Positions 1 to 8,090 are shown, counted from the stretch's first letter. The stretch: 36,877 nucleotides of DNA from an uncultured Prevotella sp. (GCA_946540435.1 CAMNII010000023.1:1-36877); one strand, 5' to 3'. Numbers and translations: made by a program. Notes: a model not told the origin generated them from the letters alone.

Positions 1-44
1 CGCAAAGTAACTGGGTAGCGATTGCCCGACGCAGCCTCTGCAGG

Positions 45-1289
45 ATGAGGCTGCTGCTGTCGGTGTGTCTCCTCGCCATGCCCTTCTCGCTACGAGGCCA
101 GAACCCCATCTGCCCGATGGGCGTATATATCGCTGACCCCTCATCACGAGTGGGGCCCGACGGACGACTGTACATCTATGGCTCTCTCGACGAGAGCCCC
201 GACTACTACTGCTCACGCAACTATCACGTTCTCTCCTCCGACGACCTCACCCATTGGACCCTCCATCCCTTCTCCTTCCGCAACCACGAAACACTGTATG
301 CCCCTGACGTGATGGAGAAGGACGGCACATGGTTCCTCTACTACGACACGCCCGACGGCAGCGAGTATGTGGCCACGGGCTCCCATCCCGCAGGACCTTT
401 CAGCGACGGCGTGCGGATAGAAGGACCACGGCAGATCGACCCGAACATCTTCATCGACGACGACGGACAGGCCTATTATTTCTGGGGACAGTTCTCTGCC
501 AAGGGGGCAAGGATGAATGCCGACATGAAGACCCTCGACCTGACAACCCTCACCGACAGCATCGTCACCGAGCGCGACCACTTCTTCCATGAGGGCAGCT
601 ACGTCATCAAGCGCGGTCCATACTATTATTATATCTATGCCGACATCAGCCGCAACCACCGGCCTACCTCCATCGGCTATGCCATGGCCACGGCACCACT
701 GGGGCCATACACCTATAAGGGCGTCATCATCGACAATGCCGGCTGCGACCCGGAGACGTGGAACAACCACGGCTCCATCGTAGAGTTCGGCGGACAGTGG
801 TATGTGCTCTACCATCGTTCCACCCATGGATGCCGCACTATGCGCAAGGCATGTATCGAACCCATCAGTTTCCGCCCTGACGGCACCATCGCCGAGGTGG
901 TGATGACCTCGCAGGGTGCCGGCAGCCCCCTTGCTGCCGAGGAATGGACGGATGCCGCGCGGACATGTGGCCTCTCCGGCCATGTCAGGATTGTGCAAGA
1001 GGGCATGCGCGAGGTGCTCGATGAGTCCATCGCGGGCGACACCGCCGTATGGCGCTACCTCGACTTCCCTGACAATCTGAAGCGCGTCGTCGTCAAAGCA
1101 CGATCCGCGAAAGGAGCCTCCATCATCCTGCGAACGGCTGAAGGGCATCATGTGGCCACCGTTGTCGTGCCCGCCTCCTCGCGTTGGACGCTTAGCAGTG
1201 CACCTGTCGCTGCCGTCAGCGGTGTCCATGCCTTGGTCATGGAATTCCAAGGCACCGTCACCCTCGACAGTTTCCGTTTTTCCCGTTGA
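45..1289 (+). CDS. Secreted glycoside hydrolase family 43 protein with C-terminal CBM6-like domain
   Basis: This is a predicted exported arabinofuranosidase or xylosidase-type enzyme of the GH43 five-bladed propeller family, 414 aa. Residues 1-19 form a signal peptide ending near LRGQ. The three expected acidic residues are visible: Asp31 (YIADPSS, general base), Asp132 (RQIDPNIF, pKa modulator) and Glu183 (FFHEGSY, general acid). Residues about 305-414 look like a CBM6-type beta-sandwich, with the ending LDSFRFSR typical of such modules. The reading frame is open upstream to the window edge, but the signal peptide supports the ATG at 45. The exact substrate cannot be read from sequence. The gene is followed by a long intergenic element, so it is probably not cotranscribed with the flippase operon. 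Confidence 0.9.
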   Translation: MRLLLSVCLLAMPFSLRGQNPICPMGVYIADPSSRVGPDGRLYIYGSLDESPDYYCSRNYHVLSSDDLTHWTLHPFSFRNHETLYAPDVMEKDGTWFLYYDTPDGSEYVATGSHPAGPFSDGVRIEGPRQIDPNIFIDDDGQAYYFWGQFSAKGARMNADMKTLDLTTLTDSIVTERDHFFHEGSYVIKRGPYYYYIYADISRNHRPTSIGYAMATAPLGPYTYKGVIIDNAGCDPETWNNHGSIVEFGGQWYVLYHRSTHGCRTMRKACIEPISFRPDGTIAEVVMTSQGAGSPLAAEEWTDAARTCGLSGHVRIVQEGMREVLDESIAGDTAVWRYLDFPDNLKRVVVKARSAKGASIILRTAEGHHVATVVVPASSRWTLSSAPVAAVSGVHALVMEFQGTVTLDSFRFSR

Positions 1290-1419
1290 GCCGACAATCC
1301 TCCGTCAGCATCATGATACTGGCTTTCCCACGCCCCGCTCACGAACATTTTTCCTGCCTGTCTCTTATGGGCAGTCTCACCCTTCATCCCCGCTTCTGTA
1401 ACTCTCTGTTATATCCATA

Positions 1420-1653
1420 CTTAGGATAGGGGGACCAAAATAGCTTATTTTGGTCACCAAAATAGCCTATTTTGGTCATCAAAATAGCTTATTTTGGTCG
1501 CACGATCCTTACCTTCGTGTCTGACGATCCTTACCTGCGTTGAAAACGATGCTTGTTTTTGTGGGAAAGAATGCTTGTCATCGTGTTTTCCTACCCTTGT
1601 CTTGGTTGGCGCCGAAACTTGTTTTTGGGGTGTACTTTCACTCGGCATGGTTC
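1420..1653 (+). repeat. 22-bp-phased array: three palindromes then degenerate units (copy A)
   Basis: Three consecutive 22-bp palindromic units lie at 1434-1455, 1456-1477 and 1478-1499. Their arms are ACCAAAATA and TATTTTGGT around a 3-nt centre GCT or GCC; the third unit has one arm mismatch. The 22-bp phase continues without a break into non-palindromic units from 1500 to at least 1631. These share a core like CCTTACCTTCGT or CTTGTTTTTGT, with CTT at unit positions 9-11. Bases 1420-1525 align without gaps, with about 7 mismatches, to the reverse complement of 19396-19501. The element lies between the end of the GH43 gene and the promoter of the flippase operon. I see no ORF in 1290-1832 that looks real. 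Function is unknown; terminator, insulator or protein-binding array are possible. Confidence 0.85.
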
Positions 1654-1770
1654 GCTTAATCGTACCTTTAGATAAGGTACTTTCACTCGACAATGAAAAA
1701 TAAAACAGTTTTATTTAGCATTGTCCTCGCTAAATCGTACCTTTGGATAAGGTACTTTCACTCGACAACG

Positions 1771-1792
1771 AAAATAAAACGAGTTTTATTTT
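1771..1792. promoter_or_regulatory. Operator-like palindrome overlapping the -33 box
   Basis: Arms AAAATAAAAC (1771-1780) and GTTTTATTTT (1783-1792) are perfectly complementary around a GA spacer. The right arm overlaps the TTTG at 1790-1793 that serves as the -33 box of the flippase operon promoter. A dimeric regulator or a hairpin could act here; this is inference from position only. Confidence 0.5.
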
Positions 1793-1820
1793 GCATTGTG
1801 CTCGTTTAATCGTACCTTTG
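1790..1820 (+). promoter_or_regulatory. Bacteroidota-type promoter of the flippase operon
   Basis: TTTG at 1790-1793 is separated by 19 nt from TACCTTTG at 1813-1820. This is an exact match to the Bacteroidota housekeeping consensus (TTTG, 19-21 nt, TAnnTTTG). The ATG at 1833 lies only 12 nt beyond the -7 box, so the transcript leader would be very short. This placement also decides the start codon of the downstream gene. Confidence 0.85.
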
Positions 1821-1832
1821 CAAAAGAAAACA

Positions 1833-3269
1833 ATGGAGACGCTGAAAGAGAAGACAGCACGCGGCCTCTTCTGGGGCGGCATGAACACCTTGGTGATGCA
1901 ACTCATCGGGATGGTGTTCGGCATCATCATGGCCCGTATCCTCGACACAGAGGACTATGGCATGATGGCTGCCGTCGTTATCTTCACGGCTATTGCCACG
2001 GAACTGAAGGACAGCGGTTTCAAGACGGCCCTGGCCAACGAGAGCCATCCGCAGGACGCTGACTATAACTCCGTCTTCTGGTTTAATCTGCTGATGGGCA
2101 TCGCACTGTATGTGGTGATGTTCTTCTCTGCTCCGCTGCTGGGCGCATACTATGAGAATGAGGCGTTGGTACCCCTTGCGCGCTATGCTTTCCTGGCTGT
2201 CGTCATTACGGCCTTCAGCACGTCGCAGAGTGCATGGCTGTTTAAGAACCTGCGTACGAAGCAGATTGCCAAGGCCGGCATGACGGCGACGCTGGTGTCG
2301 TGTCTGGCAGGGGTCGGGATGGCCCTGGCTGGGGGCCGCTATTGGTCGCTGGTGACACAGAACCTGGTGTTCGTGCTGGTGAATACGCTGCTGCTGTGGC
2401 ATTATTCTCCCTGGCGACCCCATCTGGAGTTGGACTTCCGTCCTGTCCGCAGGATGTTCGGCTTTTCCTGGAAGGTGATGGTCACGACGATAGCCACGCA
2501 GGTGAACAATAATATCATCAACGTGCTCACCGTGAAGTATTTCGGTGAGCAGAAAGCCGGGGTCTATTTCCAGGCTTCCCAATGGAATACGAAGGCTTTC
2601 TCGGTGGTGCAGGGCATGGTGAGCCAGGTGGCGCAGCCCGTGTTCGTCGACCTTCGCGGCGACGGCGACAGACAGCTGGCAGCCTTGCGCAAGCTGATGC
2701 GCTTCACGGCCTTTGTCACGTTCCCGCTCCTGTTGTGCCTGAGTATGGTGGCCAACGAGTTTATCTGCCTCACCATCGGCAGCAAATGGATGCAGTCGGC
2801 GGTATTCCTGCAGGTGCTGTGTCTGAGCGGCTGTTTTGCGCCGCTGTCGACGCTGCTGTCGAACATGGTGCTGTCGAAGGAACGCAGCGACCTCTACCTG
2901 TGGTCTACGCTGCTGCTCTGTGGTCTGCAGGTGGGTGTGCTGTTTGCCTTGCGCCGTCAGGAGCTGATGTGGATGGTGGGCGCCTATGTGGCCCTGAACA
3001 TTGCATGGGCCTTTGTATGGTTTGCACTGGTAAGCCGCCTGACGGGCTATCGGCTGCTGTCGTTCCTAAAGGACGTGCTGCCCTTTGGGCTGACAGCCGT
3101 TGCTGCGGCGCTGCTGACGGTGGCCGTGACCTCGCAGGCGTGGCCCGACGTGGTGCTGCTTGTCGTTCGCGTCGCCATCTTCGGAGCGGCATATCTCGCC
3201 GTGATGCGTCTGGCGGGGGCACAGATCCTTCGCGAGAGCCTTGGCTTTATAAAGAACAGAAACAAATAA
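1833..3269 (+). CDS. Wzx-type polysaccharide flippase (MOP superfamily)
   Basis: This is a multi-pass inner-membrane protein of the polysaccharide/teichuronic acid export family. It probably flips an undecaprenyl-linked glycan to the periplasm. With the start at 1833 it has 478 aa and begins METLKEKTARGLFWGGM, the usual family opening. An upstream in-frame ATG at 1743 lies inside the promoter repeat and is unlikely. About 12 hydrophobic segments are visible, and there are positively charged loops such as FKNLRTKQIAKAG. It is the first gene of an operon, ending 7 nt before the nucleotidyltransferase fusion. No Wzy polymerase or chain-length regulator is nearby, so it may act on a short glycan or a decoration unit. 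Confidence 0.88.
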   Translation: METLKEKTARGLFWGGMNTLVMQLIGMVFGIIMARILDTEDYGMMAAVVIFTAIATELKDSGFKTALANESHPQDADYNSVFWFNLLMGIALYVVMFFSAPLLGAYYENEALVPLARYAFLAVVITAFSTSQSAWLFKNLRTKQIAKAGMTATLVSCLAGVGMALAGGRYWSLVTQNLVFVLVNTLLLWHYSPWRPHLELDFRPVRRMFGFSWKVMVTTIATQVNNNIINVLTVKYFGEQKAGVYFQASQWNTKAFSVVQGMVSQVAQPVFVDLRGDGDRQLAALRKLMRFTAFVTFPLLLCLSMVANEFICLTIGSKWMQSAVFLQVLCLSGCFAPLSTLLSNMVLSKERSDLYLWSTLLLCGLQVGVLFALRRQELMWMVGAYVALNIAWAFVWFALVSRLTGYRLLSFLKDVLPFGLTAVAAALLTVAVTSQAWPDVVLLVVRVAIFGAAYLAVMRLAGAQILRESLGFIKNRNK

Positions 3270-3276
3270 GGAATAT

Positions 3277-5097
3277 ATGCAAGCAATCATCTTGGCGGCA
3301 GGAATGGGCCGCCGGTTAGGAGAGAAGACAAAAGATAATACCAAGTGCATGGTCGAGGTGAACGGCGTCCGCCTTATCGACCGCCTGCTCACACAGCTGT
3401 GCAACTTGTCACTCAGCCGCGTCGTCATCGTCGTGGGCTATCAGGCAGAGAACCTGAAGGCACATATCGGCCACCGCTACGACGACCGGCTGCGGATAGA
3501 ATACGTCGAGAACCCCGTCTACAACCGCACCAACAACATCTACTCCCTGGCGCTGGCCAAGGACAAGATGATGGACGACGACACACTGCTCATCGAGAGC
3601 GACCTCATCTTCAGCGACCGCCTGCTGCCGATGATTGTCGACAACCCCCATCCGAACGTGGCCATGGTGGCAAAGTATGAGTCGTGGATGGACGGTACCG
3701 TCGTGCGCATCGACCAGGAGATGAATATCGTCAGCTTCATCTCGAAGCAGGCATTCAGCTTCGATGATGTCGACAAATACTACAAGACCGTCAATATATA
3801 TAAGTTCTCGCGCGACTTCTCACGCCATAAATATGTGCCGTTTCTCGAAGCCTACTGCCAGGCGCTGGGCAATAACGAATACTACGAACAGGTGCTGCGC
3901 GTCATCACCCTGCTCGACGGCAGCGACCTGAAGGCACAGCGTGTGGGCAACGAACCCTGGTACGAGATCGACGACATCCAGGACCTTGACATCGCCGAGA
4001 CACTCTTCGCCAAGCCCGACGAGATGATCGAACGGTTCAACTACCGTTACGGAGGCCACTGGCGCTTCCCGAAGATGCTCGACTACTGCTATCTGGTGAA
4101 CCCGTATTTCCCGACACGCCGAATGCGCGATGAGCTGCGTGCCAGCTTCGACACCCTGCTCACCGAGTACCCCTCGGGCATGAAGGTGAACGCCATGCTG
4201 GCAGCGAAGAACTTCGGCATCAGCCCGCAGCATGTCGTCGTGGGCAATGGTGCCGCTGAACTCATCAAGAGCCTGATGGAACACAACGGCCGACAGCCCA
4301 TCGGCGTCATCTATCCCACCTTCGAAGAGTATCCCCACCGACTGGACAAAGCCGACATCGTGGCCTACAAGCCCGACACAGAGACCCTGCGCTATACGGC
4401 GGACGACCTGATGGCGTTCTATGCCGACAAAGACATCAGGCAGCTCCTGCTCATCAACCCCGATAACCCCTCGGGAAACTTTATTCCCAAGGCCGACGTG
4501 CTGCGACTGGCCTGCTGGTGTGAAGAACGGAAGGTGAAGCTCATCGTCGACGAGTCGTTCGTCGACTTCAGCGACGGCTTCGAAGAGAACTCACTCATCC
4601 ACGACGACCTGCTCACAGCACATGCCAACCTCATCGTCGTCAAGAGCATCTCGAAGTCGTATGGCGTACCGGGACTGCGGCTCGGCATCCTCGCCTCTGC
4701 CGACGAAGAACTCATCAGCTGGATGAAACGCGACATCAGCATCTGGAACATCAACTCGTTCGCAGAATACTACATGCAGATATATGGGAAATACGAAAAA
4801 GACTATGTCAAGGCCTGCCACCGCTTCATCGCAGAACGACGCCGACTGCATCAGCTCCTACAGACGATACCCTATCTGCGCGTGCTGCCCACCCAGGCCA
4901 ACTTCTTCTGCTGCCAGGTGGTGAGCCACTATACCTCGGAAGAACTCACGCGCCGACTGCTCTCCGAATACGGCATCATCATCAAAGACTGCGACAGCAA
5001 GACCGGGCTGGCAGGCAGAAACTATATCCGGCTCTCCGTGCGCAACGAGGCTGATAACGACCAGCTCATCAGCGCATTCCGACAACTCATTCCCTAA
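3277..5097 (+). CDS. Bifunctional LicC-like nucleotidyltransferase / class I-II PLP aminotransferase fusion
   Basis: The 606-aa protein has two catalytic halves. Residues 1-245 are a sugar- or choline-phosphate-type nucleotidyltransferase, with LAAGMGRRLG at 6-15, the metal-binding ESD at 107-109, and WYEIDDIQDL near 228-237, a LicC/PntC-like signature. Residues 260-606 are a fold-type I PLP enzyme resembling HisC/CobD: GNGAAELI at 323-330, NPDNPSG at 394-400, VDESFVDF at 424-431, the PLP lysine Lys460 in SISKSYG, and a carboxylate-binding Arg585 in YIRLSVR. The same fusion architecture is known for 2-aminoethylphosphonate cytidylyltransferases (PntC) of some bacteria. No PEP mutase or phosphonopyruvate decarboxylase lies in this window, so the substrate remains open. 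The next gene starts 15 nt downstream. Confidence 0.88.
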   Translation: MQAIILAAGMGRRLGEKTKDNTKCMVEVNGVRLIDRLLTQLCNLSLSRVVIVVGYQAENLKAHIGHRYDDRLRIEYVENPVYNRTNNIYSLALAKDKMMDDDTLLIESDLIFSDRLLPMIVDNPHPNVAMVAKYESWMDGTVVRIDQEMNIVSFISKQAFSFDDVDKYYKTVNIYKFSRDFSRHKYVPFLEAYCQALGNNEYYEQVLRVITLLDGSDLKAQRVGNEPWYEIDDIQDLDIAETLFAKPDEMIERFNYRYGGHWRFPKMLDYCYLVNPYFPTRRMRDELRASFDTLLTEYPSGMKVNAMLAAKNFGISPQHVVVGNGAAELIKSLMEHNGRQPIGVIYPTFEEYPHRLDKADIVAYKPDTETLRYTADDLMAFYADKDIRQLLLINPDNPSGNFIPKADVLRLACWCEERKVKLIVDESFVDFSDGFEENSLIHDDLLTAHANLIVVKSISKSYGVPGLRLGILASADEELISWMKRDISIWNINSFAEYYMQIYGKYEKDYVKACHRFIAERRRLHQLLQTIPYLRVLPTQANFFCCQVVSHYTSEELTRRLLSEYGIIIKDCDSKTGLAGRNYIRLSVRNEADNDQLISAFRQLIP

Positions 5098-5112
5098 CAA
5101 AGACCAACAGCA

Positions 5113-7911
5113 ATGAAGATATGTATCTGTGGAGGTGGAAACCTCGGACATGTCGTGGCGGGTTTCCTGGCAGCGCAACCCGACCTGCAGGTGAGCCTGC
5201 TCACCCGTAAACCCGAACGGTGGTGCACTCGTCTGACCATCGATACGCCCGACGGCAGCACCATCGAGGGACAGCTCGCACAGATTACTGCCGACCCCGC
5301 GGAAGTAGTGCCACAGGCCGACATCCTGCTGCTCTGTCTGCCGGGCTTCTCCATCGGCGACGTGCTGCGGCAGGTGGCACCACATCTGGCACCACACACC
5401 GCCGTAGGCACCGTCGTGTCGAACACCGGATTCTTCTTCGAGGCACAACGCCTGCTGCCACCCACGCAGGTATGCTTCGGCTTCCAGCGCGTACCGTTCA
5501 TCGCCCGTACCATCGAATACGGACACCGGGCCGCACTCCTCGGGTACAAGAAAGAGATGGCCGTCGCCATTGAGCATGCGGCCGACAGAGAGCCTTTGCG
5601 ACAGCAACTCGAAACGCTCTTCAAGACACCCATGCGACTCCTCGCCAGCCACTACGAAGCAAGCCTCTCAAACAGCAACCCCCTGCTCCATCCCGCACGC
5701 CTCTACGACCTGTGGGGCAACTGGAAGCCGGGACGCTTCTATGACACACCGTCACTCTTCTACGAGGAGTGGACCGACAATGCCGCGGCAACCTATATCG
5801 CCATGGACCAAGAGCTGCAGGAACTGCTCCGGAAACTCCATGTCACACCCGGCAGCATACCCGACGTGCTCACCTACTACGAGAGCCACGACGCACCGTC
5901 GCTCGCCGCCAAACTGCGGTCGATAAGCGCCTTCAAAGGCATCGCGGCACCCATGCGGCAGACACCCTTCGGCTATCAGCCCGACCTCGACAGCCGCTAT
6001 TTCACGGAAGATATTCCCTACGGCCTGGCCACCATCCGCCGGCTGTGCCACGAGCAGCAGGTGGCATGCCCCGTCATCGACCGCGTATATGCATGGGCAG
6101 AAAGCCTGCTCACACTCAGGCGCCGGCAGCTTCAGATGCTCGATATTCTCATCGCCGTCGACGCCATCTGCCAACGTCATGGCATACCCTACTGGCTATC
6201 GTCAGGAACACTCATCGGAGCACTCAGACATGACGGTTTCATCCCATGGGACGACGACCTCGACATCGAGATGATGCGAAGCGACTATCTGCAACTGCTG
6301 CCCTTGCTGAAGGAAGAACTGCCAAGCAACATGGTCCTGCAGACCCATGATGCCGACCCGAACTACTGCTTCTTCTACGCAAAAGTCCGACTGAAGGACA
6401 CACTCTTCGAAGAGCCCAACGGATACGACCGGGCCTTCCGCGAACGCGGACTGTATATCGACATCTTCCCCATGGAGCGGCAACGGCGCTGGGTACACCT
6501 GCTCTCCGAGAAAGCCTACGGACACGCCTATAAGCTCTGGAGACAGGGAGAGATGCGACGCGTACGCTCATGGTATCATGCCAACGACAGCTATCTGCAC
6601 CCACTGCTCCGCAGTCTGAACCGCCTGCTCTGTGCACGAACCGTCACCAGCGGACTGGGAATCCCCTATCACAATCCCCGCCACGAGAAAGATATCTTCC
6701 CGCTGACCACCCACATCTTCGAGGGCCGTCAGTTCCCCGTCCCTCATGATGCTGACCATCTGCTTCGCGGCATCTATGGCGACTATATGCAGCTTCCCGA
6801 CGAAGGCCGACGGCAGCCGGCACATGCAACAGTGGCAGCAACAACAACGGCGTTAGCTGCTGACGAGTCACAAGAGAAAACGGATGGCGAGAGGTGTGCT
6901 CCCGTGCTCATCCTCTTCTTCAACCGGCCGGAGCAGTTGGCTGAGGTGTTCGCCGAGGTGAGAAAGGCACAGCCTCCCATGCTATTCCTCTATCAGGACG
7001 GACCGCGCGGCCAGCAAGACATAGCCGGCATAGAAGCCTGCAGGAAGATTGTCAGCAACATCGACTGGCCCTGCGAGGTGCACCGTTGGTATCAGGAAGA
7101 GAACCAAGGCTGCGACCCCTCGGAATATCTGTCACAGAAATGGGCTTTCTCAACGGTCGACCACTGCATTGTGCTGGAAGACGACGATGTGCCGTCGCAG
7201 TCGTTCTTCCGATTCTGCACGGAACTGCTCCGACGCTATGCCGATGACCAACGGGTGTGGATGATATCCGGCTTTAATGCCGAGGAAACGACACCCCTCG
7301 GCAAACCTGCCGACGGCAAAAACCCAGGGCAAGAGCCCTCGTACTTCTTCACCAGCGTGTTCAGCATCTGGGGGTGGGCCTCATGGCGAAGGGTCACCGA
7401 TACGTGGGACGAACACTACACGTTCCTGGACGATGAAGAGAAAGTGAAAAAAATACAGACCCTGATCAATCAAGGTCTGCTCAGACGTGACTTCCTGGAA
7501 ATGTGCCGGCAACACCGCGCGACCGGGAAAGCCCACTACGAAACCATCTTCTGGGCATCGATGCTGCTCAACGACGCACTGGCTGTGATGCCTGCACGCA
7601 ATCTTATCAATAATCGCGGTGTCACCGATGACTCCACCCACTATTCCGGTTCACTGTCGACAATGCCGCGCCGGATGCGCCGGATGTTTACCATGCCCCG
7701 TTACGAACTGTCGTTCCCCCTTGTTCATCCGGAACGTACGGAGCCGAACGAAGCCTTCAGGCAGCGCATCTACCTGATGAACGCATGGAACCACCCATGG
7801 CGAAAAGTACAATATTCGTTAGAGGAACTGCTCCTGAACCTGCGCTACGGAAACTTCCGTGCCATCAGCAAAGCCCTTGTCAACAGGTTCAAAAAGACGT
7901 TTGGCGCCTGA
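5113..7911 (+). CDS. Triple-domain fusion: opine-dehydrogenase-like, LicD phosphotransferase, glycosyltransferase
   Basis: The 932-aa protein is one uninterrupted frame. Residues 1-332 resemble the NAD(P)-dependent octopine/nopaline dehydrogenase family. There is an N-terminal Rossmann motif CGGGNLGHVVAG (6-17), then LLCLPGFS (73-80), and a helical second domain with HPARLYDLWGNW (193-204). Residues 335-565 form a LicD domain, with SSGTLIGALRHDGFIPWDDD at 363-382 followed by LDIEM, and GDYMQLP at 556-562. Residues 566-592 are an Ala/Thr-rich linker. Residues 595-932 are a GT-A-like glycosyltransferase, opening PVLILFFNRPEQL and carrying VLEDDD at 687-692 and SIWGWASWRR at 751-760. LicD proteins transfer phosphocholine-like groups to glycans. 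The protein could therefore make, transfer and place one unusual substituent, but that is inference. Confidence 0.87.
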   Translation: MKICICGGGNLGHVVAGFLAAQPDLQVSLLTRKPERWCTRLTIDTPDGSTIEGQLAQITADPAEVVPQADILLLCLPGFSIGDVLRQVAPHLAPHTAVGTVVSNTGFFFEAQRLLPPTQVCFGFQRVPFIARTIEYGHRAALLGYKKEMAVAIEHAADREPLRQQLETLFKTPMRLLASHYEASLSNSNPLLHPARLYDLWGNWKPGRFYDTPSLFYEEWTDNAAATYIAMDQELQELLRKLHVTPGSIPDVLTYYESHDAPSLAAKLRSISAFKGIAAPMRQTPFGYQPDLDSRYFTEDIPYGLATIRRLCHEQQVACPVIDRVYAWAESLLTLRRRQLQMLDILIAVDAICQRHGIPYWLSSGTLIGALRHDGFIPWDDDLDIEMMRSDYLQLLPLLKEELPSNMVLQTHDADPNYCFFYAKVRLKDTLFEEPNGYDRAFRERGLYIDIFPMERQRRWVHLLSEKAYGHAYKLWRQGEMRRVRSWYHANDSYLHPLLRSLNRLLCARTVTSGLGIPYHNPRHEKDIFPLTTHIFEGRQFPVPHDADHLLRGIYGDYMQLPDEGRRQPAHATVAATTTALAADESQEKTDGERCAPVLILFFNRPEQLAEVFAEVRKAQPPMLFLYQDGPRGQQDIAGIEACRKIVSNIDWPCEVHRWYQEENQGCDPSEYLSQKWAFSTVDHCIVLEDDDVPSQSFFRFCTELLRRYADDQRVWMISGFNAEETTPLGKPADGKNPGQEPSYFFTSVFSIWGWASWRRVTDTWDEHYTFLDDEEKVKKIQTLINQGLLRRDFLEMCRQHRATGKAHYETIFWASMLLNDALAVMPARNLINNRGVTDDSTHYSGSLSTMPRRMRRMFTMPRYELSFPLVHPERTEPNEAFRQRIYLMNAWNHPWRKVQYSLEELLLNLRYGNFRAISKALVNRFKKTFGA

Positions 7912-7970
7912 CAGACCGACAACCGCGCACCGACAACCGCGGTAGCCCCCGCATCAATCAACCCGACATA

Positions 7971-8090
7971 CTGACTGTTCCATGTCGCTAAACCGACAGA
8001 CAGCTTGTTCCATGTCGCTATACCAACAGGCAGCTTGTTCCATGCCGTTATACCAACAGGCAGCTTGTTCCATGCCGTTATACCAACAGG
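7971..8090. repeat. Four 30-bp tandem repeats reaching into the ispF 3' end
   Basis: Four contiguous 30-bp units at 7971-8000, 8001-8030, 8031-8060 and 8061-8090 share TTCCATG, then TCGCTA or CCGTTA, then a run like TACCAACAGG. The last two are identical, the second differs from them by two bases, and the first is more diverged. The last unit contains the final codons and stop codon of ispF (minus strand, stop at 8078-8080), so the array appears to be duplications of the ispF 3' end. It lies between convergent genes. No spacers are present, so it is not CRISPR. Confidence 0.9.

Larger units (their letters stand above)
1631..1826 (+). repeat. Tandemly repeated promoter cassette (three copies, two full-length)
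   Basis: Three head-to-tail units begin with TACTTTCACTCG and end with ATCGTACCTTT: about 1631-1677 (short, diverged), 1678-1752 (75 bp) and 1753-1826 (74 bp). Units two and three each hold an A/T-rich inverted repeat. In unit two, GACAATG at 1689-1695 pairs with CATTGTC at 1719-1725, around inner arms AATAAAAC and GTTTTATT. Each unit carries a -7-like box: TACCTTTA at 1663-1670, then TACCTTTG at 1738-1745 and at 1813-1820. Only the last has a perfect -33 box. The same CTTTC-CTCG to TACCTTTG module appears in diverged form before purL. Confidence 0.85.

Noticed and set aside
213..1250. 345-aa open frame opposite the GH43 gene
   Set aside because: It is an antisense shadow of a clearly conserved enzyme, lacks any recognisable motif and has His/Asp/Val-rich composition typical of reverse-frame reading in this GC range.
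1434..1631. CRISPR array or coding repeats in the 22-bp array
   Set aside because: There are no unique spacers between repeats, units are degenerate and palindromic, and no credible ORF spans the array.
1743..1832. N-terminal extension of the flippase from the ATG at 1743
   Set aside because: The extension would be encoded inside the repeated promoter cassette, upstream of a perfect -33/-7 pair; the start at 1833 gives the normal family N-terminus.
6771..6900. Frameshift or gene boundary between LicD and glycosyltransferase domains
   Set aside because: The frame is continuous from 5113 to 7911 and the junction is a low-complexity linker rich in Ala and Thr, so a genuine fusion is more likely than two genes.
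7971..8090. CRISPR array
   Set aside because: The 30-bp units are contiguous without spacers and no cas genes are present.
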